This document shows positions 56,432-64,000 of a stretch of DNA of 64,000 bases, piece after piece. The DNA is taken from positions 1 through 64,000 of the forward strand of contig NZ_CP089746.1 of assembly GCF_029541745.1 (NCBI RefSeq). The letters run 5' to 3'. A program made the translations under genes and the position numbers. This DNA is from Streptomyces sp. LX-29 (GTDB lineage: Bacteria; Actinomycetota; Actinomycetes; Streptomycetales; Streptomycetaceae). Below the pieces are notes generated by a model. The model ran no database searches, was not told the origin of the DNA, and worked only from the letters and a program-made list of their open reading frames with translations. Position 1 is the first letter of the stretch; every line of letters begins with the position of its first letter.

Positions 56432-57166
56432 ATGCCCACCAAGACGCTGCAGATTCCCACCGCGGACGGCCAGGCCGATGCATTCGCCGCCTTCCCCGAC
56501 CGCGGCGAGCACCACCCAGGGGTGCTGATGTACGCGGACGGCTTCGGCATCCGGCCCGTGCTGCGGGAGATGGCCCGCGAACTGGCCGGGCACGGGTACT
56601 ACGTGCTCGTCCCCAACCTCTTCTACCGGCACGGCCCGGCACCGGTGATCGAACTTCCCGAGCACATCGGAGAGGAGGCCCGACCCGCGATCTTCGCCCA
56701 GCTGATGCCGCTGATCGAGGCGCACACCACCGAACGTGTTCTGAGCGACGCTGACGCCTACCTCAGGTTCCTCACCACCCAGCCCGAGGTCAGCGCCGGA
56801 CCGGTCGCGGTGACCGGCTACTGCATAGGCGGCCTCCTGGCGATGCGCACCGCCGCGGCCCACCCCGACCAAGTGGCCGCCATCGCCGCATTCCACGGCC
56901 CCGTGGGCGCCGATGGGCCCGAACTCTTCTCCAAGCTCACCGCCCACGTCCACCTTGGCCACGCCGAAGGCGACATCACACGCGAGGCCCTCAGCGAGCT
57001 CAACCAAGCCCTGGATACCGCAGGTGTCAACTACACCTCCGAGATCTACCCCGGCACCATCCACGGCTTCACCATGTCCGACACCGACGCTTTCAGCGCC
57101 TCCGGGCTGAAGCGCCACTGGGACCACCTGCTCCCTCTCTTGGACCGCACCCTGGGCAACAGCTGA
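56432..57166 (+). CDS. dienelactone hydrolase family protein
   Basis: This 244-residue alpha/beta hydrolase has the dienelactone hydrolase nucleophile Cys in VTGYCIGGLLAMR, EGDITREAL near the acid position, and the catalytic His in YPGTIHGFTMSDT. ATG 56432 lies 5 bases after AGGAG. It stands alone; a tiny 18-codon frame 170 bases upstream is probably not a gene. Confidence 0.92.
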   Translation: MPTKTLQIPTADGQADAFAAFPDRGEHHPGVLMYADGFGIRPVLREMARELAGHGYYVLVPNLFYRHGPAPVIELPEHIGEEARPAIFAQLMPLIEAHTTERVLSDADAYLRFLTTQPEVSAGPVAVTGYCIGGLLAMRTAAAHPDQVAAIAAFHGPVGADGPELFSKLTAHVHLGHAEGDITREALSELNQALDTAGVNYTSEIYPGTIHGFTMSDTDAFSASGLKRHWDHLLPLLDRTLGNS

Positions 57167-57306
57167 GGCTCCAGCTCCGAATCAAACCTGACGTACACGG
57201 CTCTGCGCCCGCTGGCCAATGCCGCCTGGAGTCGCGCCCGCATCGAGAACGACCGGTGGCCCACCGTAGCCACAGGGCCGCCCCGGCTACTGAGGTTTTC
57301 GGCCTA

Positions 57307-58205
57307 GGCAGTTTCGTTTGGATCAGCCGGTCGTTGGTCTGGGTGTGCCGTTGACTGACGCGCAGTGGGCGCGGATCGAGCCGTTGCTCCCGGACCGGAC
57401 GCCGAGGCGCGGTGGTCGGTGGCGGGACCATCGGGAGGTGATCGACGCGATCGCCTTCAAGTTCCAGACCGGAACCCAGTGGGTGCACCTTCCGGAGAAG
57501 TACGGCAACTGGCGAGGCGTCTACAACCGGCTGCGTATGTGGGCCGTCGACGGCACCTGGGAGCGAGTGTTCACCGCTCTCATAGCCCAGGCCGACGCGG
57601 ACGAGGACCTGAACTGGGCCGTCTCTGTGGACTCCACGATCGTGCGAGCACACCAGCACGCTGCCGGGGCCCGCAAAAGGGGGCCCCGGCTGGAGAACCG
57701 GCCGACCACGCCATCGGCCGGTCCCGCGGCGGGCTGACCACGAAGATCCACCTCGCGGCCGACGGCGACTGCCGGCCCCTGGCCTTCGTCCTCACGGCCG
57801 GCCAGGCCGGCGATGCACCCGCCTTCGGCGAGGTCATGGCCCGTCTGCGCGTTCCCCGCCGACGTGGACGACCTCGCACCAGGCCGGACGTCGTCCTGGC
57901 CGACAAGGCGTACTCCTCACGTGCGATCCGCGAGCATCTACGCCAGCGCGGCATCCGGGCAGTGATCCCCACCCGGGCGGATCAGCGCGGCCACCGGCTG
58001 CGTCGCGGCAGACACGGTGGGAGGCCACCCGCTTTCGACCGTGACGCGTACAAGCAGCGCAATACCGTCGAGCGGTGCATCAACCGCCTGAAGCAGTGGC
58101 GAGGGATCGCCACCCGCTACGAGAAGACAGCGGTCATCTACCTGGCCGGACTCCACATCGCGGGCATCTTCCTCTGGTCCGCTCGGTGATCCAAACGAAA
58201 CCGCC
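57307..58205 (+). mobile_element. IS5-family (IS427 group) element, copy 2
   Basis: An 899-bp element identical by eye to copy 1 (39346-40244), with the same 19-bp ends and a TA duplication at 57305-57306 and 58206-58207. It lies within the left inverted repeat of an IS630 relic. Confidence 0.93.
57318..58189 (+). CDS. IS5-family transposase, two overlapping frames (copy 2)
   Basis: Same protein as copy 1: a first frame 57318-57737 and a -1 frame ending at 58189, joined at an AAAAGGGGG run near 57675-57683. The DDE residues are present. Confidence 0.9.
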
Positions 58206-58231
58206 TAGGGTGACGGTGATCTCGCTGGTGG

Positions 58232-59225
58232 GTGTATCCCGGTGTCATGCGGTATCCCGATGGGGGTGGCCTGACCGCGTTGCAGCGGACTCAGCGGGAG
58301 CATGTGCGGTTTGAGGTTGCCGAGTTATTCGCGCAAGGGGTTGCGCCGCCGCAGGTCGCGCGACGGCTGCGGGTCTCGCGGAAGTCCGCGTATGCCTGGC
58401 ACGCGCGCTGGCGGGACGGTGGCACGGAGGCTCTGTGTTCCAAGGGGCCGCCGGGGCCGCCCGGGGCGGCCGTCGCGGATGAAGCCAGGCTGGCGGGCCT
58501 GGCTGGCCTGCGAGCTGGAGAAGGGGCCGGCCGCGCATGGCTGGCGGAGGACCAGCGGTGGACGCTGACCCGGGTGGCCACCGATGATCGCGCGGCGCTT
58601 CCACGTCCGCTTCAGCCCGGCGCAGACCTGGCGCATCCTGCACCAGATGGGCTTCACCGTGCAGGTCCCGCAGCGGCGAGCCGCCGCTGCGGGACGAGGA
58701 CGCGGTGGCCACGTGGATCAGGGAGACCTGGCCGCGGGTGGAGAGACGATGAGGGACCAGGACGCATAGCTGTGCTTCGCGGATGAGTCGGGGCAGGTGC
58801 TCCGGCCACCGAAAGCACGGACCTGGTCCCCGCGCGGCCACACGCCCTGCGTCACCGTCCGGGCCGGAGGCTCGGGACGTATCTCACTGGCTGGTCTGGT
58901 GTGCCGCAGGCCGGGCCGGCGCACCCGGCTCATCTTCCGGATGCTGGTGCACCACGGCCGCAAGGGCGAGCGGAAGGGGTTCCGAGAGAGGGACTTCGCC
59001 GCGTTGCTTGACGCAGCTCACCAGCAGCTTGGCGAGCTCATCGTGGACCTCAACCCGGCCGAGGGCGTGTGGGCACACCTGAAGGACAGCCTGGGAAGCC
59101 TGGCCTCGTGCAGCCTCGACGAACTCGCCGCACTGGCCCGCACACGCCCGAAACGCATGCATTACAAGCCCAGCCTACTGAACGGATTCATCGCCGAGAC
59201 CGGACTCATCCCGACCCCGCCATGA
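58232..59225 (+). pseudogene. IS630-family transposase, frameshifted and internally deleted
   Basis: The N-terminal part is normal: REHVRFEVAELFAQGVAPPQ then VARRLRVSRKSAYAWHARWR (helix-turn-helix). After about 58500 the reading moves through other frames (FSPAQTWRILHQMGFTVQVP; FADESGQVLRPPKARTWSPR) and ends LNPAEGVWAHLKDSLGSLAS in the 58797-59225 frame. The central WDN motif of IS630 is missing, suggesting a deletion near 59030. Inactive. Confidence 0.85.
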
Positions 59226-59252
59226 CGTCACCCCGAACCGAAAACCTCAGTA

Positions 59253-59608
59253 GCCAAGTCCGGCGCGGAGACGTACGAGGCCCGGATGACCGGAAAGATG
59301 AGGAGTCCAGCGACGGCCATGGAATACCTGGGATCCATTGACGAGCGGAAGGAAAGGGCTCGTGAGGTTTTCCGCCCAGCAGGGGTCCTTGCGTGCGCGC
59401 CACCCAGGTCGAGGCCGCGGGCCCTTCCGGCAAGGCTCACCGACCGGTACAGCCCTGAGCCGACGCCGGATCGTCCCCCGTCGGCGCGGCGAGGCGGCGC
59501 GTCCAACAGCCCTGTGCGCGGCACACGAGTTGCTGCGTGCGGCAAGCGGCACAGGCGCGGGATCACGGGGAGGGGGCGATGCCGTAGTCGGAGAGTCCCA
59601 CGACGGAG
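59253..59608. other. no confident gene
   Basis: Frames on both strands are short or Arg-rich and none is convincing. The region follows the IS630 relic. Confidence 0.4.
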
Positions 59609-60742
59609 TCAGGCCGGCAGGCGCCAGCTCGGTCCCTTCGGGTCGCCGAGCCACACGGTCTGGTCCCACTCGGTGACGGTCATCCCGAATGCCGTCTGAT
59701 CAGGCGCGCCCTCCTTCTCCCATAGCGCAAGGGCGTCCTCGACCTGGTCCCACAACTGCAGTGGGCCGTCCTGGTGAACGGTCCAGCCGTCACCATGGGG
59801 CTCCGTCCATGCCTGCGAACCGGTCGCCACGTCGATGAGGGCGATGCCTTCTCCAGTTCGCACCAGCTCGGCCGAGGGGGCTGCCAGCTGCGCGACGAAC
59901 TGGGCCGTCCAGTCGTCCAGCAGTTCCGGGCTGACGCGCGCGTTGCGGATGGTTCCGGGGTGCGGGTAGAAGGTGGGCCGGGGCGGGCGCTCGTGGGGGC
60001 GGGCAAGCATGTACGAGACCTTTTCACCGGTGAAGCGTCCGCGGGCGACCCCTTCCTCGTCGAGGACGAGGCGGATCAGGCCGGAGGCGAGCATCCAGCC
60101 GCTGATCGTGGTGACGATGCTGCCGCCGTCGCGGAGCTGCCACAGCCATGACGGCGGAATGGTGCGCACCGCGCAGGTCGCGATGACGCTGTCGTAGTCG
60201 GCACCGTCCTGGTATCCGCGCAGGCCGTCACCGGTGATGAGGTGGGGAGAGCAGCCGGCGGCTTGGAGCTGCCGTGCGGCGGTCGCGGCCAAGCCCTCGT
60301 CGTACTCCACGGAGCACACGGCTTCGTCGCCGAGCCGGTGACACAGGATGGCTGTGGAGTAGCCGGTTCCGGTGCCGATTTCGAGGACCTTGTCTCCCTC
60401 GCGGATGTCCGCGAGTTCGAGCATCCGCAGGACGAGGGACGGCAAAGTGCTGGAAGAGGTGGGGCGTCCCGAGAGAGGGCCGAGGGCGCTGCTTGCGCTG
60501 ATGCCCTCGACCTGAGTCACCCACGTGGTGTTCGAATAAACCCGCCGGAGCCACTCGTCGTCGCCGAGCTGGTCGCGGTGGACGGGTTCCCACTGGGTGC
60601 CGTTCGGTCGAAAGACGGTGTCCCCCAGAAAAAGTTCGCGGGGCACGGCCTCGACGGCTGATCGCCAAGCTGGGTCGGTGAGCTGGCCGCCTTGGGCAAG
60701 CTCGTCGGCGAGGCCCTGGCGGAGAGAGGTGCTGCTGGTCAT
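59609..60742 (-). CDS. PCMT-like methyltransferase of a graspetide-type locus
   Basis: This 377-residue protein is a protein-L-isoaspartate methyltransferase-like enzyme with a long C-terminal extension. The SAM motif is VLEIGTGTGYSTAILCHRLG, preceded by the PCMT region SSTLPSLVLRMLELADIREG. ATG 60742 overlaps the ATP-grasp stop (ATGA). Such methyltransferases accompany ATP-grasp enzymes in actinomycete graspetide (omega-ester peptide) clusters, where they methylate the cyclised precursor. The extension (residues 240-377) is typical of that subgroup. Confidence 0.85.
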   Translation of the reverse strand: MTSSTSLRQGLADELAQGGQLTDPAWRSAVEAVPRELFLGDTVFRPNGTQWEPVHRDQLGDDEWLRRVYSNTTWVTQVEGISASSALGPLSGRPTSSSTLPSLVLRMLELADIREGDKVLEIGTGTGYSTAILCHRLGDEAVCSVEYDEGLAATAARQLQAAGCSPHLITGDGLRGYQDGADYDSVIATCAVRTIPPSWLWQLRDGGSIVTTISGWMLASGLIRLVLDEEGVARGRFTGEKVSYMLARPHERPPRPTFYPHPGTIRNARVSPELLDDWTAQFVAQLAAPSAELVRTGEGIALIDVATGSQAWTEPHGDGWTVHQDGPLQLWDQVEDALALWEKEGAPDQTAFGMTVTEWDQTVWLGDPKGPSWRLPA

Positions 60743-61620
60743 CGGCGGTCCCGGTCGGGGTGCTGAAGTTGGTCGGCGATGGCTGTGGTGATCTGGCTGG
60801 TGATCGGGGTAGGGAACCATGCGAACTGGCCGTTGGGGTTGCACTCGTAGAAGTGCCACATGCCGGAGGCGTCGAGCCCGAAGTCGAAGGCGCCGTACGT
60901 CAGGCCGAACGCCGCGAGGTAGTCGCGTACGCCCTTCGCCACGTCGGGTGGTGTGTTGATCAAGGCGTAGGAGAGGTCGTCGTAGTGCCGGCGCCAGTCC
61001 AGGCCGGGAGAGCCGTCGATCCGAACCGCGAACAGGCGGTCGCCGACGGCGGTGAGCCGGATGTCCGCGACCTTGTCGACCCGTTGCTGGAACAGGTGCA
61101 TCGTCTTGTTGACCCCGGCGTCCAGGTCCTGTGCCGCTACTTCCTCGACCCAGACCGTCAGTCCGCGCCCTTGCGAGTCGGTGTAGTCGCTGTTGTACAG
61201 CGGCTTGTAGACAGCCGGCCCGTGCTGGGCCACGAATCGCCGGGCCTCGTCCACGTCGTTCGTCAGGAGCGTTGGCGGAACGCGCAGCCCGCACCGCGCA
61301 GCCGCAGCGAGCTGGGCAGGTTTGTACTCGGCGACTCGGTTGCGCCACGGATGGTTCACATAGTGCGCGCCTGGCAGCGCGGCCAGGATGCCGCCGAGCC
61401 CGTAGCGGGCCTGGTCTACACACCACAGGGCGTCACGGTCGTCGAGGCCAGTCGGTGCGGCGTAGGGACGTGGCCGCCGCCAGTACACCGAGCGCACCCT
61501 GTCCAACGCAGCAACCCGCGTCCCTGTGCGGATCTCGCCGGCAAGGCCGAAGTCGCCGACCTGTGCCCTCACGGTGACTGCGGCCGGAAAGTCCGCCGGG
61601 TCGAGCCGGACCACCGGCAC
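60739..61620 (-). CDS. ATP-grasp RiPP ligase (graspetide type), N-terminally truncated
   Basis: The protein has the ATP-grasp core: AVYKPLYNSDY, KVADIRLTAVGDRLFAVRID and the diagnostic FYECNPNGQFAWFP. Full-length relatives begin about 25-30 residues earlier with a preATP-grasp strand and then reach PVVRLDPADFP. Here the frame opens exactly at GTG 61620 (VPVVRLDPADFP) and upstream DNA shows no continuation or ribosome site at proper distance. The gene is therefore truncated at or just before 61620. No precursor peptide gene was found upstream, so the pathway is probably dead. Confidence 0.8.
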   Translation of the reverse strand: MPVVRLDPADFPAAVTVRAQVGDFGLAGEIRTGTRVAALDRVRSVYWRRPRPYAAPTGLDDRDALWCVDQARYGLGGILAALPGAHYVNHPWRNRVAEYKPAQLAAAARCGLRVPPTLLTNDVDEARRFVAQHGPAVYKPLYNSDYTDSQGRGLTVWVEEVAAQDLDAGVNKTMHLFQQRVDKVADIRLTAVGDRLFAVRIDGSPGLDWRRHYDDLSYALINTPPDVAKGVRDYLAAFGLTYGAFDFGLDASGMWHFYECNPNGQFAWFPTPITSQITTAIADQLQHPDRDRR

Positions 61621-61769
61621 TCCCCTGGCTCCAGTGACACCCGCCAGAGCTCCTCCGAGACGCGCACGTCAAGCTCGGAGCAGCCGGGGGTAGACGGCGG
61701 GTACGCGCAGTTCCAGGACGTCGATGGGAACGCCCGGTCCCTGCCGCTGCGTTCCCCCGAGCCCACGGT

Positions 61770-62259
61770 TCAGCCTGTCTCCACCTGCTCCGGTGTGGCC
61801 ATGGTGCCGATCTCAACACATCGGCACCAGGCGATGTCCGCCGCGTCGATGAAGGGCTCGCGCCCGTCTCCGGCGGGAGTCGCGAGCGTGCCGGCGCGGA
61901 CGTCCGAGAGGAAGAAGTCGGGGGCGTCGAAGTCCTGCGCGAACCAGCGGGGGCGCAGCACCGTCCACTCCAGGCCCGAGGCCCGGACGGCCGCCTCCGT
62001 CTCCGGTATGCCACCGTCGCCGGGGTCGATACCGCGCACCGAGAGCTGGACGATCCGGCGGACCTCGGCGGCCTTCGCCCGCGCCACGAACTCCGAGCGC
62101 TCGGGCGGGCCGAGCGTCTCGATGGGGACGAGGTAGACGGCCTGTACGCCGGAGAGCGCCCGGGTCTGGGTGGCAGGGTCGGCCCAGTCGAAGCGGATGG
62201 CCGTCGGAGCGGGAGGCGGCGCGGACGGTGTGGCCGAGGGCGTGCCTGCTCGATCTCAT
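61770..62259 (-). pseudogene. NmrA-like NAD(P)-binding protein fragment
   Basis: One frame gives ARAKAAEVRRIVQLSVRGID and LEWTVLRPRWFAQDFDAPDF, then FIDAADIA, all NmrA/SDR-like; a shifted frame upstream gives ALGHTVRAASRSD. The Rossmann N-terminus, the C-terminal half and at least one base are missing. Confidence 0.65.
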
Positions 62260-62560
62260 CGCAGCCGAGGTCGAGCACGATGAGCCGGGGCGGCAGGTGG
62301 TGCTGGACCGCTTTCTGGATCTCCTCCTGGATGCGGGCGCCGCGCTCGTGGTTCGCTCGCCCCGACAGCACCCCGCCGACCGGGTACCGGGCGCTCGCCG
62401 GCCCGGAGATCGGGCAGGTGCTGCGGTCGTTGCACGAGGGCCCGGCCCGCCCGTGGACGGTCGCTTCGCTGGCGCACGAGGCGGGCATGTCCCGTACCGC
62501 GTTCGCGCGCCGCTTCTCGGCCCTGGTCGGCAGGCCCCCGCTGACCTGTCTGACGGAGTG
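62244..62560 (+). pseudogene. AraC-family regulator fragment
   Basis: Two frames give LIAAEVEHDEPGRQVVLDRF (end of a cupin_6-type AraC sensor) and then ALAGPEIGQVLRSLHEGPAR, PWTVASLAHEAGMSRTAFAR and RFSALVGRPP, the first AraC helix-turn-helix. The gene is frameshifted near 62335 and cut off after PPLTCL. It faces away from the NmrA fragment; AraC-NmrA divergent pairs are common, and here the N-terminal parts of both are missing. Confidence 0.65.
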
Positions 62561-62587
62561 TCCTGGACCTATCTGACGGAGTGTCCT
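62543..62587 (+). repeat. two tandem 22-base repeats
   Basis: 62543-62564 and 62566-62587 are identical except for one base, at a 23-base period (GACCTnTCTGACGGAGTGTC...). They sit exactly where the AraC fragment is cut off and just before the 3' end of the TIGR04222-like gene, so they may mark a recombination junction. Confidence 0.75.
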
Positions 62588-62598
62588 CGCCGCGAGAG

Positions 62599-63630
62599 TC
62601 AGGCTCCTGTGCCGCTGTCCCCGCTCGAACCGCTGTCGCCGCCGGACCAGCTGTCGCTGCCCGCCGTCTCGCTTGGTCCAGAGTCACCGCCGGATCCGCT
62701 GAAGGCGTCGGACCACCATGCGGAGGAGTCGCCGGCGACCGTGCCGACGCCGCAGTCTGCCAGCACCTCGCAGACCGGCTGATCGCCCAGGGCGCCGATG
62801 CCGTCCAGTGCCAGTGCCAGGGCGATGCCGCCACCGGCCTCGGCTGCCGCGCCGGTGGCGTACGGCGAACGGTCACGCCGGGCACCGTGCAGGACGTCCC
62901 GGCCAAGGGCGGTGGCGGGAACGGGGTCCGGAAGGACGGTGTCGCCGACCATGCGGCACAGCAGGCCGGCGAGGCACATCAAAACCACTACGGTCAGGCC
63001 GTACCACGCCATGGTTTTCGCGTCAGCGATCTCGCCGGCCCGGGCGAATCCCATGAACGTCACACCCGTCGCGAGGACCGCGAGCACCGGGTAGATCCTG
63101 GCGCACAGCCGGAGCAGGAGATGCCCGAGGCGGAGCCGCGTGCCCTGTGCGGTGTCGTGGGCCAGGCCTCGGTGGACCAGGGATTCGCCGATGGCCGCGA
63201 TCTCCTGGTTGGCGATCAGTCGGCCGCGGAGATCCCCCAGGGTGACTGCGCCTGCGTGGCGCCCTGCTTCGGCGTGTTCGTCGGTGATCGCCCGTTCGGC
63301 CGGGGTCCGCGGCAGGCTGTCGGCGGTGAGACGGACCTTCCCCTGGGCGTCGACCCTCAGCAGTCCGTCCTGCTCCATGGTGAGCAGGGCGGTGTCGACG
63401 GTCCGCGGGGCGCCGCCCTGGAGCCAGGCGATCTCCAGGACCTCGCGCGAGGCCCCGCCCGCGGCGGGGCGGGTGCCCCAGTGCGCGGCGGTCGTCACCG
63501 CCGGGAGATCCGGGGCGGGGGTCGTACGGCGGGCGGCGCGGCGAGCGTGGGCCTCTGCCCGCCAGCCGTAGACGGCGCACACGACGGCCAGGGCGTAGCC
63601 CGGCAGGAGCAGGAAGTATCCGAAGGACAT
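62599..63630 (-). CDS. TIGR04222-type membrane protein
   Basis: The 343-residue protein starts with a membrane helix (FLLLPGYALAVVCAVYGW), then a cytoplasmic segment with ASREVLEIAWLQGGAPRTVD and TALLTMEQDGLLRVDAQGK (the TIGR04222 block), two central helices (YPVLAVLATGVTFMGF; WYGLTVVVLMCLAGLLC) and a Gly/Ser/Asp-rich tail. Function is unknown; the family is widespread in Streptomyces. ATG 63630 is used. Confidence 0.75.
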   Translation of the reverse strand: MSFGYFLLLPGYALAVVCAVYGWRAEAHARRAARRTTPAPDLPAVTTAAHWGTRPAAGGASREVLEIAWLQGGAPRTVDTALLTMEQDGLLRVDAQGKVRLTADSLPRTPAERAITDEHAEAGRHAGAVTLGDLRGRLIANQEIAAIGESLVHRGLAHDTAQGTRLRLGHLLLRLCARIYPVLAVLATGVTFMGFARAGEIADAKTMAWYGLTVVVLMCLAGLLCRMVGDTVLPDPVPATALGRDVLHGARRDRSPYATGAAAEAGGGIALALALDGIGALGDQPVCEVLADCGVGTVAGDSSAWWSDAFSGSGGDSGPSETAGSDSWSGGDSGSSGDSGTGA

Positions 63631-64000
63631 GGAGGATTCGTTTTCCCAGGTGGTGTGGAGAAATGAGTGCAGGGGACGTGGGGGAACCGGGTCGGCCGCG
63701 GCCTGTGGGGGCTACGGACATGCACCGAGCCGGCGCACCGCCGTCCCTCCGTAGGGAGAGCCCACCATGCGGCGTGGCGGTTCCGGCGGGCTTACCTCGG
63801 CCGGCCGGCAGGTGCCGGCGGGCCGACACCTGGCGCGAGGACGCTGCCGCGCACGTGCGGCTCCCACCCGCCCTCAGGACGGGGTACGACGGCGGGGCCG
63901 CGTCACTGGTGATGGACTGGTGCGGGTCGGCGGCCAGGGTGAAGCAGAAGCCGGTGAAGGGGCTGTCGCGCCTGGGAACCGCCCACCCTGGCGAGAGGCG
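63631..64000. other. no confident gene at right edge
   Basis: A minus-strand frame open from the edge (containing DSPFTGFCFTLAADPHQS) has coding-like composition and may be the end of a gene starting beyond the window, but it runs into non-coding-looking sequence. It also holds the promoter side of the TIGR04222-like gene. Confidence 0.3.

Larger units (their letters stand above)
57290..59250 (+). mobile_element. IS630-family relic with IS5 in its left end
   Basis: The left end CTGAGGTTTTCGG (57290) and right end CCGAAAACCTCAG (59238-59250) are inverted repeats flanked by TA (57288-57289, 59251-59252). IS5 copy 2 is inserted 17 bases inside the left end, and the repeat resumes after it (GGGTGACG). 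Without IS5 the element is about 1060 bp, the size of an IS630. Confidence 0.85.

Overview
The window is high-GC actinomycete DNA. Strong third-position GC bias, frequent GTG starts, ATGA/GTGA gene overlaps and a typical Streptomyces gene set (tandem SMR pumps, a TIGR04222-type membrane protein, a DUF504-nuclease fusion, a truncated ATP-grasp RiPP locus) suggest a Streptomyces or close relative. All identifications come from reading the sequence and recalling protein families; no database search was run. No tRNA, rRNA or housekeeping operon was seen. The window is an accessory region built from layered mobile elements, defence genes and decaying genes.

Layout. (1) 1-5.6 kb: TniQ-, TnsA-, TnsB- and TnsC-like genes of a Tn7-like element (Tn-A). 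Its TnsA has lost a key acidic residue and its TnsC P-loop is shortened. (2) 5.6-10.9 kb, minus strand: a CBASS antiphage locus with a nuclease-SAVED (Cap4-like) effector, a CD-NTase ending in glycine, separate E2 and E1 proteins and a JAB peptidase. (3) 11.25-19.1 kb: two degenerate, cas-less CRISPR-like arrays with about 60-bp periodicity. They flank two unrecognised genes and a divergent KAP-type membrane NTPase that is split cleanly by an IS21-family element. (4) 19.3-24.0 kb: remnants of a TniQ-like gene and of a helicase-associated-domain gene overlapping a second TniQ remnant. The helicase remnant is interrupted by one IS110 element, which is itself interrupted by a second. The inner element carries a bridge-RNA candidate whose guide segments match its own insertion site and its own ends. 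(5) 24.1-26.6 kb: a MerR-controlled cassette (DsbA-like protein, deaminase, two SMR transporters). (6) 26.7-30 kb: a membrane NACHT NTPase whose last codons were replaced by an IS481 insertion. (7) 30-35.5 kb: small unrecognised genes, a CoiA-like gene with a damaged tail, decayed coding DNA and a Tn3-family transposase relic.

(8) 35.6-45.7 kb: a TetR gene divergent from an amidohydrolase. The amidohydrolase is cut twice: by an IS481-like element (7-bp duplication ACCACAC) and by a complete Tn7-like transposon, Tn-B (39229-45362, 5-bp duplication TCTGC). Removing both restores one 345-residue frame. Tn-B carries tnsA, tnsB, tnsC and tniQ, and its tnsA is disrupted at codon 7 by an IS5-family element. 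(9) 45.9-57.2 kb: a frameshifted alpha/beta hydrolase, relics, a PhzF-like gene, a DUF504-nuclease gene, an FtsX-like permease divergent from a two-component system, and a dienelactone hydrolase. (10) 57.3-59.3 kb: an IS630 relic with a second copy of the same IS5 element in its left inverted repeat. (11) 59.6-64 kb: a truncated graspetide (ATP-grasp/methyltransferase) locus, fused NmrA and AraC fragments, and a TIGR04222-type membrane protein.

The coherent functional units are the CBASS operon (nucleotide second messenger activating a nuclease, with ubiquitin-like control of the synthase), the MerR efflux cassette and Tn-B. The KAP gene with its two divergent neighbours is the best candidate for an undescribed system. 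Much of the rest is a record of which element jumped into which.
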